This document shows positions 7,454 to 15,466 of a DNA stretch of 64,000 bases, piece by piece. Every line of letters starts with the position of its first letter. The stretch's first letter is position 1. The translations under genes and the position numbers were made by a program. This DNA comes from an uncultured Verrucomicrobiales bacterium (GTDB lineage: Bacteria; Verrucomicrobiota; Verrucomicrobiia; Verrucomicrobiales; Akkermansiaceae): the NCBI GenBank assembly GCA_937934595.1, contig CALGZA010000046.1:1-64000 (forward strand). Direction: 5' to 3'. A model generated the notes under the pieces. That model had not been told where the DNA came from. It searched no databases and saw only the letters and a program-made list of their open reading frames with translations.

Positions 7454-8722
7454 ATGGATATCATAAACGAAATATTTGGTTGGATTGTATCAGCGGGCTT
7501 GCGGGCTTCGGTGGCTGTTTTGTTAGTTATTATCCTGCGTAAGTTTTTGTTATCACGCATTGCTCCTAATCTTGCGTATGCTTGTTGGCTTCCTGTTCTC
7601 TTGGTGCTGGTATGTCCTATGGTTCCTTCATTGGCTATAATTCCTGGGGGAGGTGTGGATGATTCAGTTCAAATAGGTAATACAGATTTTTCACAAGGTA
7701 TAGCACCACTATTATCTGAGACTGTTCAGGTTTCTGGATTAGAGGTGTCTGATAGTATTCAGTTGCCTGCGCTGTCTAGTATAGTGGAGCCTCTATTGGA
7801 TCATAATAAAGTTGTGGCATGGTCAACTTATCTGGGTTTCATATGGGTCATCGGAGCTTTATTATTTTTGATTACGATACACGGTTCATTTTTGGTTACT
7901 CGGTATAAGCTATCACAATCTAGTTTACTTAAGCCTGAAGGCATTGATGCTAGGATAAGCACTTTAGGGAGGCAAATAGGTCTTCATCGTTCACCTAAGG
8001 TGTTGGTATCCGCTGCTGTGAAATCACCAGCCGTATTTGGTTTTTGGAGTTATACGATTCTTTTGAATAGAGGTTTTTTCACTCAGATTTCTGAAGAGGA
8101 GCAGGATCTGATCATTTTACATGAGTTAACTCACATCAAGCGTGGTGATATGAAGCTCAATTTATTACTGAGTTCGCTTTTGGCTCTTCACTGGTTTAAC
8201 CCGATTCTCTACTTTGCATTTTTGCTTGCTCGTATTGATAGGGAGGCGGCGTGTGATGCAGATGTCTTGAGAGGAGCATCAAAGCAAAAGAGAGTCACTT
8301 ATGGGCATACCCTTCTTAAGTTAGAGTCTTCTAGCCGGCATAATATGGCTTATGTGATGAGTTATGTGGGTTTATCATCATCGCGTCATGGAGTGCGTTA
8401 TCGCATTCAATCAATCATCTCAGACCAAGGTACTAATAAATTTATGAAAACAATAACAATAGCAAGCATTAGTCTACTAGCCCTTGTGGGGGTTACTAAA
8501 TCAGTTGAGCCTATTGGAACAGATGTGAAAACATCCGTTTCTGTGGAGAATAGAGCAGAGAAGAAGCATCCTTTGTTGAAGCATTTTTATGTAGAAATTA
8601 TCAATGAGTCTCCAGAACTATATTCAGATGATTTTGTATTGAAATTGAATAAGAAATTCAATGGTAGACGTTATTTATATGATAAGGAGGTGTATGAGGA
8701 AGTTAAGGCAGGTAAGGCTTAA
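7454..8722 (+). CDS. M56 (BlaR1-type) membrane metallopeptidase, interrupted by an in-frame stop
   Basis: This is a 422-residue membrane sensor-peptidase of the BlaR1/MecR1 family. Hydrophobic segments lie near residues 15-30, 40-65 and 123-147. The gluzincin motif HELTH (223-227) and REAACDAD (263-270, third zinc ligand E264) form the cytoplasmic zinc protease, and a last hydrophobic segment follows at ITIASISLLALVG. The usual penicillin-binding sensor with SxxK is absent; only a short extracytoplasmic region follows. The TAA at 8720-8722 is in frame with a further 98 codons to 9016, so this copy is probably truncated by a nonsense mutation. In the family the protease inactivates BlaI in response to a signal. 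Whether this protein still signals is unclear. Confidence 0.8.
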   Translation: MDIINEIFGWIVSAGLRASVAVLLVIILRKFLLSRIAPNLAYACWLPVLLVLVCPMVPSLAIIPGGGVDDSVQIGNTDFSQGIAPLLSETVQVSGLEVSDSIQLPALSSIVEPLLDHNKVVAWSTYLGFIWVIGALLFLITIHGSFLVTRYKLSQSSLLKPEGIDARISTLGRQIGLHRSPKVLVSAAVKSPAVFGFWSYTILLNRGFFTQISEEEQDLIILHELTHIKRGDMKLNLLLSSLLALHWFNPILYFAFLLARIDREAACDADVLRGASKQKRVTYGHTLLKLESSSRHNMAYVMSYVGLSSSRHGVRYRIQSIISDQGTNKFMKTITIASISLLALVGVTKSVEPIGTDVKTSVSVENRAEKKHPLLKHFYVEIINESPELYSDDFVLKLNKKFNGRRYLYDKEVYEEVKAGKA

Positions 8723-9016
8723 AGTGAGAAAGATGTGGCTATGGGTGGTATTCATTATGAGATTTTTTCTGGAAATATTAAGCCAAAGTATGAAGACCGT
8801 AAGTTGAAAATTATTTTATCTAAGAGTAAGAAGTCTTCTGAAGGTGAGGGTGATCTCAGAGGAGTTAGGTATATGGTGTATGAATATGGTAATTGGCAAA
8901 GTGTGGGCATCAAGTGGCTAAGGAGGAGAAGCTCAGGTGCTACTTCAGTGTTAACTGGTGAAGATATGATTGCTGAAATATTGAGTTCTACGCATGTCTA
9001 TTCTGTCTTGAAATGA
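8723..9016 (+). pseudogene. In-frame continuation of the M56 sensor gene beyond a stop codon
   Basis: Directly after the TAA at 8720-8722, the same frame stays open for 97 sense codons (SEKDV, AMGGIHYEIFSGN and so on) to a TGA at 9014-9016. A GTG at 8735 and an ATG at 8741 could restart translation but have no convincing ribosome site. The simplest view is that one gene of 521 codons was split by a nonsense change. Readthrough or a sequence error are alternatives. Confidence 0.6.
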
Positions 9017-9029
9017 ATCTGATAGGTTT

Positions 9030-9073
9030 ACGTCATGGGCGCTCATGCTTTTGAGCGTCTGGACGTTTTTTTT
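9030..9073 (+). terminator. Terminator after the blaI/M56 operon
   Basis: An inner stem CGCTCA/TGAGCG (9040-9045 with 9052-9057) and an outer stem ACGTC/GACGT (9030-9034 with 9062-9066) are followed by eight T. It lies 14 bases after the end of the continued M56 frame, which supports that frame being the original end of the gene. Confidence 0.65.
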
Positions 9074-9163
9074 GAGTGGTGGAAGTGTTTCTTTATTAAA
9101 CCATGATTATGGTAATGTAGGTTTCATGGTGGTTTTAAGCAGTGAGGTGCTGGATACTGTAGG

Positions 9164-9772
9164 CTAAACGAATTCGTTGTGCTCTTTTTCTTGTCCTATG
9201 GTGGTTTCTGAGCCGTGTCCTGAGAGGCAGATGGTGTTGTCTGGGAGGGAGTATAGTTTGGTTTTGATTCCTTCTAGGAGTAGTTCGAGGCTGCCGCCTG
9301 GTAGGTCGGTGCGGCCCATTCCACCTGCCATGAGTGTGTCTCCTGAGAAGACTGTGTTTAGCTCTTGTGAGTAGAAGGTGATGCTGTCTGGGGAGTGTCC
9401 AGGGATGTGAGAGATGTTGAAGTTGAGGTTGCCGACGCTGAATTCATTTTTATCCTCGAGGAGGATGTCTGGGGTGAATGGCTGGATGTTGATGGGGAGT
9501 CCCCAGTTTTCGCGAGCTTCTTTTTGGCGTATGAGTGACTCTGAGTAGGGTGAATGGCTGACGACTTTGACGCCCATATCTTGGAGTGCTTTGACGTCTT
9601 CTGTGTGGTCGAAGTGTTGGTGTGTTAGAAGTAGGTGTGTGGGGGTGAGGTTTTCTGATTTGATGAGCTCGTGTATTTGTGCTGGTGCATCTATGACGAT
9701 GCATGTGTCTTCGTGGTTGATGATGTATCCATTGGTTAGGACGTATCCACCTGTGTATGAGATAATAGGCAT
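9164..9772 (-). CDS. Metallo-beta-lactamase-fold hydrolase (glyoxalase II-like)
   Basis: This 202-residue protein is a small MBL-fold hydrolase. The first metal site is THQHFDH (about residues 49-55), followed by GHSPDSI (His near 120), SGDTL (bridging Asp near 139) and a final SGHG (His near 185). This set and the short length match the YcbL/hydroxyacylglutathione-hydrolase-like branch, which lacks the glutathione-binding C-terminal domain of true GloB. It probably hydrolyses a small thioester or related compound in the cytosol. It is the last gene of a long minus-strand run, 41 bases after the membrane protein 9814-10401. Confidence 0.85.
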   Translation of the reverse strand: MPIISYTGGYVLTNGYIINHEDTCIVIDAPAQIHELIKSENLTPTHLLLTHQHFDHTEDVKALQDMGVKVVSHSPYSESLIRQKEARENWGLPINIQPFTPDILLEDKNEFSVGNLNFNISHIPGHSPDSITFYSQELNTVFSGDTLMAGGMGRTDLPGGSLELLLEGIKTKLYSLPDNTICLSGHGSETTIGQEKEHNEFV

Positions 9773-9813
9773 GGAGTTTTTTTAGGTGTTATGAGCTGAA
9801 ATGGAAATGAAAT

Positions 9814-10401
9814 TTATTTGTTTATTATGATGTTTTTGTTAGCTGTTTTTATTTTACCTAGTCCGAGGCTGGTGAGTATAAGGCCTGCGGTTATGAGCAT
9901 GATCATGAGGAATATGCCTTGAAGGATGGTGATGATGACTGTGGGTATGAAGTTATGTGCGCCTTGGATGGGGATGATTTCTTTGACCTGTTGGTAGAAG
10001 CTGTGTGAGACGATGCCTAGGACAAAATCTGGAGCCCAGACGATGCCTGTGAGAGCTGTGATTTCTGCGAGTGCTTTGGGGCCTCCGAGGGTGAGGGTGA
10101 TGAATGATATGATGACTGGTAGAGATAGGATACAGAGTATGATTCTGAATTTCAGGCCTGCGCGAATGGCTCTAGCCATTAGTTCAGAGCTACAGAATTC
10201 GTGAATATCATTCATGCTTAAAAAGTAAGTAAGCATGAGGATGAAAATGATGATGCCGAGCCCCATTGCTATGAAGCTGGTGGGTGTATTCCAGTCATTT
10301 TGGTAGGCAAAGACTAGGCTAGGGATGGAATTTATGAGGGAGTGGATGCTCCAGAACTTTAGGTTATGGAGGAATGCTTGATGGTTGATGCTGAGGTTCA
10401 T
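9814..10401 (-). CDS. Hypothetical membrane protein, Yip1-like topology
   Basis: This 195-residue protein has about five hydrophobic segments (SLINSIPSLVFAY, FIAMGLGIIIFILMLTYFL, IILCILSLPVIISFITLTLGG, a middle segment near IVWAPDFVLGI, and ILQGIFLMIMLITAGLILTSLGLG). The layout of short soluble N-terminus and clustered helices resembles the two membrane proteins encoded upstream at 10619-12178, but there is no clear sequence match. No function is assigned. A long inverted repeat lies just upstream of the start codon. Confidence 0.55.
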   Translation of the reverse strand: MNLSINHQAFLHNLKFWSIHSLINSIPSLVFAYQNDWNTPTSFIAMGLGIIIFILMLTYFLSMNDIHEFCSSELMARAIRAGLKFRIILCILSLPVIISFITLTLGGPKALAEITALTGIVWAPDFVLGIVSHSFYQQVKEIIPIQGAHNFIPTVIITILQGIFLMIMLITAGLILTSLGLGKIKTANKNIIINK

Positions 10402-10416
10402 GACAGGGTGATTAGT

Positions 10417-10492
10417 TTATTCCTAGCTAGCTCTGGCAGCTAGTCCTTGATATGAGACACACACATTGGCTGCTGAGCTAGCTAAGGAATAA
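10417..10492. repeat. Long inverted repeat in the leader of gene 9814-10401
   Basis: The arms at 10417-10433 and 10475-10492 read TTATTCC-TAGCTAGCTC and its complement, matching over 17 positions with one bulged base and a 41-base loop. On the minus strand it ends 16 bases before the ATG at 10401. It may form a strong RNA stem that influences translation, or mark a small mobile-element scar. Confidence 0.55.
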
Positions 10493-10618
10493 AAACATTG
10501 TTTCAATGTTGGTGGTTATTCACCCCTGTGCAGAGGTATAGTTTTTTTTTGCACAGAGGTTACATGGAATTGTGGTTTTTTAATTGATTTATTTGATTAT
10601 TACTTTTTTTCTGGGTGG

Positions 10619-11452
10619 TTATTTTGTTGTATGCTGTTTATTATTAGATAGTTCGTCTAACCAGTGCTGGATGAAGAATTTTTTCTCATTTAATTCGATG
10701 ATGTTATTTGAGTGACCGATGATGGGTCTGAGTGTTGTAGGCATTTGTAGTGTGACTAGGGTGAAGATGGATGCCCAGAGTATGAGGTGGCGTGTGTGTT
10801 TCATGTTGAATACCTTGCCGGTTTTTTTGAGGAATTTGAGTCCGATGAGTAGGCAGATGAGCCAGATGGCGATGCAGATGAATCCGAAGAATCCGCTGGA
10901 GCTGCTGCTGGATGAGAAGAGCCATAAGATGGGAGCGAATCCGATGAGAAGGATGCTGGTGATGGCCATGGTGCAGCTTTGGATGCCGAGGATGGTGGTG
11001 AATTTTTTATTTAGTCCGCCGATGCAGCAGAAGATGTAGAGGCTGGGTAGGCAGAGTAGTGAGCTGAGGAGGACGCCGCTGATTATCTTGATGGGGGCGA
11101 GCCACATTTGATGAGATGCACCGTGGAAGCTGCCTAGGATGAATCCGAAGACAGCGAGGGAGATGGTGGTCATGAGGATAATGGGCATGTAGGGTGCTCC
11201 GCCTTTTTCATCAATGGTGTGGATGACGGTTAGGGGTTTTTTGAGGAGGTGGTTTATGATGTTAGAGAAGGTGTGGTCTCCTTCGATGAATGATTTTACG
11301 TGGGGTTCTTGTATTTGTTGTTGGGCGCGGATTTGAGTTGATTGTGGTTTTGGTTTTGGTTGTTGTTGTGGTTGCGGTTTTTGTTTTTGTTGTTTTTGTT
11401 GTTGCGGGTTTGTTTCTGCTGTGTTGGTGTTTGTTTTGTCTTCTGGTTGCAT
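10619..11452 (-). CDS. Yip1-type membrane protein with Gln/Lys/Pro-rich N-terminus
   Basis: This 277-residue protein starts with about 50 residues of low-complexity Q/K/P (encoded by the GTT-repeat-like stretch near 11340-11410), followed by a soluble linker (EPHVKSFIEGDHTFSNIINHLLKKP) and about five hydrophobic segments from residue 88 to 235. The linker and helix layout recall bacterial YIP1-domain proteins, which have no established function. A run of eight Ser precedes GFFGF near residue 180. The gene is 21 bases downstream of 11474-12178, so the two are probably co-expressed. Confidence 0.6.
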   Translation of the reverse strand: MQPEDKTNTNTAETNPQQQKQQKQKPQPQQQPKPKPQSTQIRAQQQIQEPHVKSFIEGDHTFSNIINHLLKKPLTVIHTIDEKGGAPYMPIILMTTISLAVFGFILGSFHGASHQMWLAPIKIISGVLLSSLLCLPSLYIFCCIGGLNKKFTTILGIQSCTMAITSILLIGFAPILWLFSSSSSSSGFFGFICIAIWLICLLIGLKFLKKTGKVFNMKHTRHLILWASIFTLVTLQMPTTLRPIIGHSNNIIELNEKKFFIQHWLDELSNNKQHTTK

Positions 11453-11473
11453 GGCTATTTTGTTAGGTTTTTT

Positions 11474-12178
11474 TTATAGAATATTGAGTATGGAGTTGTA
11501 GATGGATTCGTAGAATGAGCTGGCGAATTTGTCTTTGCGGAGGAATTCGACTGGGCTACCTGGTGAGCCGAAGAATGGGCGTGAGATCCAGCCGATTTGG
11601 GCGCCGACGATGAGGTTGCCGGCGAGCCAGGCGATGAATGTTTGTGTGGCGGTTTTATGGGAAGAGGCGTATTTTTTAAGAGAGTTTAAGAGGGCGGAAT
11701 GTGAGACGATGCCTGCGTATGCGATCATGCAGACGTGTGTGAGAAGTGTGATGCTGTGGAAGGATGTGGCATCTGGGCTGTCTTCGTGTGGTCCTTGGAG
11801 TGCCATTCCGATGGTTATGGGGCTGAGGGCTCCGAGTATGAGCGCGCAGATGGCGAAGGCGGTGAATAGGAACTGGATGCTTTGGCGCAATGAGATGCCT
11901 GAACCTAACGCCATGGCTAGCATGGCATTGATGATGGCGTTTAATGCGAGAGTGGCGATGACTATGAGTGGGAATTTGATACTGGCGTAGGTGGCCATTT
12001 GCCAACCTTGCCAGAGTCCCATGCTGAGTCCGTAGCTTCCGCATCCGATGATGATGAGTGGGAGGGTTCTACTGAGGATAAAAGCTGGTGAGCGTTCCAT
12101 CCAGCTGTCTATTAGTGCTCTGTCACCTCTGCAGAGCGCGGGGATGATGGAGGTGAGCTGTGTGGTGATGCGTGGCAT
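11474..12178 (-). CDS. Conserved polytopic membrane protein
   Basis: This 234-residue protein has about six hydrophobic segments. The N-terminus (ALCRGDRALIDSWM) is amphipathic. Near the C-terminus lies GAQIGWISRPFFGSPGSPVEFLRKD. I recall similar G-Q-x-x-W-x-x-R-P-F-x-G-S-P motifs in unassigned bacterial membrane proteins, so the family is probably broad but uncharacterised. It precedes the Yip1-type gene 10619-11452 by 21 bases and follows the TauE/SafE gene after 103 bases. An envelope role is likely, but nothing more specific is supported. Confidence 0.6.
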   Translation of the reverse strand: MPRITTQLTSIIPALCRGDRALIDSWMERSPAFILSRTLPLIIIGCGSYGLSMGLWQGWQMATYASIKFPLIVIATLALNAIINAMLAMALGSGISLRQSIQFLFTAFAICALILGALSPITIGMALQGPHEDSPDATSFHSITLLTHVCMIAYAGIVSHSALLNSLKKYASSHKTATQTFIAWLAGNLIVGAQIGWISRPFFGSPGSPVEFLRKDKFASSFYESIYNSILNIL

Positions 12179-12281
12179 TTTGTGGGCTGAGATGGCGAGT
12201 TGATTTCTTATTACAGAAAGACTCTCTCAGGCCTATGTGAAGCCATGATGAAGTGGGGGTGAAAAGTATGTGAATTTGGGT

Positions 12282-13016
12282 TTAGAAGAATGTGAGTTTG
12301 ATTCCTGCTAGGGTGGCGAATATGAGGATGAGGAGTTCGAAGGTTTTCTGGGGAATACGGTGGAGGAATTTTTTTCCTGTGAAGATGCCTAGAGCTAGGA
12401 CTGGTGTTAGGTATAGGTTGGTTACTATGGTGTCTGTGGTGATTAGATTTAGCTGGGCGTTGAGCGGGAGTTTGATGAGGTTTGCGATTAGGAAGAAGCG
12501 GGCACATACTCCGATTAGTTCCATTTTTGGGAGGCGGATGGTTAGGAAGTATAGCTGGAATATGGGGCCTGCGGCGTTAGCTAGTACTGTGGCGATTCCG
12601 CCTGATGTGGCAGAGGCGTAGCGGAAGGCTGTGGACTTTGCCATGTTTTCAATGTGGGTATTGAAGAATGAGCGGAGTATGAGTATGATGGCCATCGCTA
12701 ATATGATGATGCCGATGACGGGCGTCATGATTTTATTAGGCAGGTAGAGGAGTAGTATGGAGCCCGCTGCTATGGCGATGAGGGCAGGGAAGAGGACTGG
12801 CCAGACTTGTTTCCAGCTGCCGTGTTTGCGGAAGGCGGGGTAGACCATGAGGTCTGCTAAAATTAACATGGGGAGTGCGATCCCGAGTGACTCTTTGGCC
12901 CCGAATGTCTGAGCTAGTAGGTAGACGGCTATGAGTGAGATGCCTGAGAATCCGGCTTTTGATATGCCTATGCATAGAGCCGAGATGGCTAGTATGAGAA
13001 TGGATTCGAGGGGCAT
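12282..13016 (-). CDS. Sulfite exporter TauE/SafE (TSUP) family protein
   Basis: This 244-residue inner-membrane protein belongs to the TSUP family, which moves sulfite, sulfoacetate or other organosulfur anions. It has about eight helices in two related halves. Typical features are the opening ALCIGISKAGFSGISLIAVYLLA and the second-half counterpart SGGIATVLANAAGPIFQLYFLTIRL, both with the Gly-rich family pattern. Length is normal. It lies 53 bases downstream of the PhyH dioxygenase gene on the same strand. The family is broad and the substrate is unknown. Confidence 0.85.
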   Translation of the reverse strand: MPLESILILAISALCIGISKAGFSGISLIAVYLLAQTFGAKESLGIALPMLILADLMVYPAFRKHGSWKQVWPVLFPALIAIAAGSILLLYLPNKIMTPVIGIIILAMAIILILRSFFNTHIENMAKSTAFRYASATSGGIATVLANAAGPIFQLYFLTIRLPKMELIGVCARFFLIANLIKLPLNAQLNLITTDTIVTNLYLTPVLALGIFTGKKFLHRIPQKTFELLILIFATLAGIKLTFF

Positions 13017-13069
13017 GATGGTTTACTGAAGATCAGTTAAGCATGAGGTTGTTTTATAGAGAAGTGTTT

Positions 13070-13744
13070 CTAGATTTCTGCCCATGTTAGGCTTGGGTGG
13101 AGGTCGTTTTTTAAGGCGTATTCTAGGTGGGTGATTCTGCGTTTTGTTGGGGTGTTTTTGTTTGGTGTTGATCGTTTTGAGGCGTGTAGGATGAGTGGTT
13201 TCATGAGTAGTGCGTCGCCGGCGGCGCATTCGCATATTGTTTCTTGCTGGTGAGTGAGGGTGGTGATTTTGGAGCTGGGGAGTTTGCCTGAGAGGTGGCT
13301 TTTAGGGATGACTCTGAGTGCTCCGTTAGATGCTGGGGTGTGGTCCAGGTGCAAGCGAATGGTGATCATGTTTTCTAACAGGTTTAGGGGAGGCTGGACG
13401 TGTGGGATGTCGTCTTTGATCGACCATGGGTGGTATCCGGGGACTTCTTTTTTTGATGCTGTAGAGATGGTGAGGTCTTGGTGCCAGGGGACGGACCAGT
13501 TGTTGTTTTCGTTTTTATCGAATAGGATGCTTCTAACTGGGATCATTCCTGTGGGGAGGAGTTTTAGTAGTGTGTTAGAGTGTGCGAGATCTTTGAATGT
13601 GGGAGATTTTTGAGTCAGGTGGCGGATGCATGCAGTGCGTGCTTGGGTAGTGACTCGTTCAGCTTCGTGGATGAGTGTGGAGAGTAGATGGGTGGTGATG
13701 ATGGATCTTTGTATTGAGTATCCGTTTGTTTCGAGGTCAGTCAT
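13070..13744 (-). CDS. Phytanoyl-CoA dioxygenase (PhyH) family oxygenase
   Basis: This 224-residue protein is a probable Fe(II)/2-oxoglutarate oxygenase of the PhyH family. The iron-binding triad can be seen as H88 and D90 in VPWHQD and H187 in PLILHAS. A downstream basic pair (KRR near 201-203) could bind 2-oxoglutarate. GALRVIPKSHLSGKL (141-155) is the usual segment between the halves, and CAAGDALLMKP precedes the distal His. The family hydroxylates diverse small molecules, so no substrate is assigned. It lies between tauE/safE and the MtfA-like peptidase gene on the same strand. Confidence 0.85.
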   Translation of the reverse strand: MTDLETNGYSIQRSIITTHLLSTLIHEAERVTTQARTACIRHLTQKSPTFKDLAHSNTLLKLLPTGMIPVRSILFDKNENNNWSVPWHQDLTISTASKKEVPGYHPWSIKDDIPHVQPPLNLLENMITIRLHLDHTPASNGALRVIPKSHLSGKLPSSKITTLTHQQETICECAAGDALLMKPLILHASKRSTPNKNTPTKRRITHLEYALKNDLHPSLTWAEI

Positions 13745-13819
13745 TAGGTGATTATTGTTTTGTTAGGGATGACCTGATGTTATTTGTTATTGTTTTGTGG
13801 GTGTTATGTTATTGGTTAT

Positions 13820-14635
13820 TTATGATGTCCATTCTCTGGGGTCTAGGCCGTAATATTTTACAAGGAGATTGAAGAGTTTGGGGTGTTTTTCTTGGAGTTG
13901 CTGTGGTTTTTCGTAGAATGTTTCTGTGGCAACTGCGAAGAATTCTGCGGGGTTTTCTGCTCCGTATGAGTCTATGACTGTTTTTTTATTTTCTTTGCTG
14001 CGTTTTGTTAGGGACTCGAATTCTGGTCTCATGATGGCTGCCCATTCTTTGTATGCGCTGTTGGAACGGAGTGATGGGACTCCGTCACCTGCACCGTCTG
14101 CTTGGTCTAGCTGGTGTGAGAATTCGTGGATGGAGACGTTGTGTCCATCTTCTGTGTTTTTGCCTCCGCTGATGACGCTTGCCCAGGATAGGACGACGGA
14201 TCCGGTGGTCCAGCTTTCTCCGAGGCGTATGGATTCTTCACCGAATTCTCCTGTGGCGATGTAGGCTTCTGGGTAGAGGCGTATGGTGCGTAGTTTGGCG
14301 TAGAGGTCGTGTCTTTTTCTGAGTAGTAGGATGCAGGCTTGGGCTGCGATGACTCTCTGCATGTGTGGGGTGATTTCTTCAAGTCCGCCGCAGGGCTCGA
14401 ATGCTTTTTCTGATATGAATACGTGGATGAGTCCTTCGAGTTCTTGCTGGAGTTCTTTTGGTAGGCTGAGGAAGAGGGGGAAGTCTTGACCTAGTTCTGC
14501 GCGTTGTTCGTCAGTGAGGCGTTTTTTTGCGATGGCTTGGCGGCGTTGTATGCGTTTATTTTTGATATGGCTGACGTAGACCATGGGGATGATGAAGAGT
14601 AGCGCGAAGAGGGTTATTTTGATGAATATTTCCAT
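13820..14635 (-). CDS. mtfA: Zinc-dependent peptidase, MtfA family (M90)
   Basis: This 271-residue protein has one N-terminal membrane anchor (residues about 4-22) and a cytoplasmic M90 peptidase domain. The zinc site is HEFSH (170-174) with the third ligand at E231 in AENPAEFFAVATETF, as in MtfA. MtfA in enterobacteria binds the glucose-transport repressor Mlc and has aminopeptidase activity. The role in this phylum is unknown. The membrane anchor differs from soluble E. coli MtfA. The start lies 15 bases after the hisA stop on the same strand, so translation may be coupled within a hisA-mtfA transcript. Confidence 0.85.
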   Translation of the reverse strand: MEIFIKITLFALLFIIPMVYVSHIKNKRIQRRQAIAKKRLTDEQRAELGQDFPLFLSLPKELQQELEGLIHVFISEKAFEPCGGLEEITPHMQRVIAAQACILLLRKRHDLYAKLRTIRLYPEAYIATGEFGEESIRLGESWTTGSVVLSWASVISGGKNTEDGHNVSIHEFSHQLDQADGAGDGVPSLRSNSAYKEWAAIMRPEFESLTKRSKENKKTVIDSYGAENPAEFFAVATETFYEKPQQLQEKHPKLFNLLVKYYGLDPREWTS

Positions 14636-14650
14636 GGGTTGTTTGGGGTG

Positions 14651-15427
14651 TTATTGGTTGGATGCGTTCCAGTTGTTGAGTTCTGTGAGGGTGATGCCTG
14701 TTCCTCCGAAGATGTCTAGTGCGCTGCCTACGGTGATGTCTATGTTTCCTTGGCTGTGCTGCTGGGTGAGGTGGATGTCATTCATGGTGGCGGCGCCGCC
14801 TGCGTAAGTGATGGGTAGCTTGGCCCATTTTCCGAGAGTCTGGACGAGTTCTGTATCGATTCCGTTGCAGAGGCCTTCTACGTCAGCAGCGTGGATGAGG
14901 AGCTCGTCACACTGGGATGCGATGTGGTTTAGGTTTTCTGTTGTGATGTGGAGATTTGTTAGTGTTTGCCATCGGTTCATGGCGACTGTCCAGCCGTTGT
15001 TGGTGCGGCGGCAGGATAGGTCGATGACGAGTTTTTCTTTACCTATTTCTGCGGTGAGTTTGCTGAGTCTTTCGGGTAGGAAGTTACCTTCTGGGCTGAA
15101 TAGGTATGAGGTGACGATGATGTGGGATGCGCCTGCGGTGAGCCAATCTGTGGCATTTTGTAGGTTGATTCCGCCACCGATTTGCATGCCATTTGGCCAT
15201 GCTGCGAGTGCGCTGAGTGCGGCTTTTTTGTTGTCTGGTGTTTGTCCTAGCTGGATGATGTGTCCGCCTGTGAGTTGGTGTTTTTGGTAGAGTTCGGCAA
15301 AGTATTCTGGTGATTTATCTGATACGAAGTTTTCGCGGAGGGTTTTGGAGTCATTGGTGAGTGTTCCTCCGACGATTTGTTTTACTTTGCCGTCATGTAG
15401 GTCGATGCATGGTCTAAATTTTGTCAT
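14651..15427 (-). CDS. hisA: HisA phosphoribosyl isomerase, eukaryote (HIS6) type
   Basis: This 258-residue TIM-barrel enzyme catalyses the Amadori rearrangement of ProFAR to PRFAR in histidine synthesis. The opening TKFRPCIDLHDGKVKQIVGGT is that of the fungal/plant HIS6 branch rather than the common bacterial HisA (IPAIDLxxGxxVRL). Asp9 and the Asp in VIDLSCRR (near 136) fit the two catalytic acids of the family. IHAADVEGLCNGID and ITYAGGAATMNDI complete the barrel. No other his gene is adjacent. Transfer between domains, or an ancient bacterial form shared with eukaryotes, are both possible. It is divergent from the FGE-like gene, with 39 bases between starts. Confidence 0.85.
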   Translation of the reverse strand: MTKFRPCIDLHDGKVKQIVGGTLTNDSKTLRENFVSDKSPEYFAELYQKHQLTGGHIIQLGQTPDNKKAALSALAAWPNGMQIGGGINLQNATDWLTAGASHIIVTSYLFSPEGNFLPERLSKLTAEIGKEKLVIDLSCRRTNNGWTVAMNRWQTLTNLHITTENLNHIASQCDELLIHAADVEGLCNGIDTELVQTLGKWAKLPITYAGGAATMNDIHLTQQHSQGNIDITVGSALDIFGGTGITLTELNNWNASNQ

Positions 15428-15466
15428 ATGCTTGCTTTGCTGTGTGGTGAGGTTACAGTGTGTGTG

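Noticed and set aside
7454..8722. True BlaR1 penicillin sensor
   Set aside because: The protease domain matches, but the penicillin-binding sensor domain with SxxK is missing even in the continued frame.
11340..11410. Tandem repeat element (GTT-rich run)
   Set aside because: It encodes the Gln/Lys/Pro-rich N-terminus of the 10619-11452 protein and is explained by codon repetition.
10013..12044. Met/Ser/Val-rich frames on the plus strand opposite the minus-strand membrane protein genes
   Set aside because: They mirror the real genes, which have coherent membrane segments, and have no family features.
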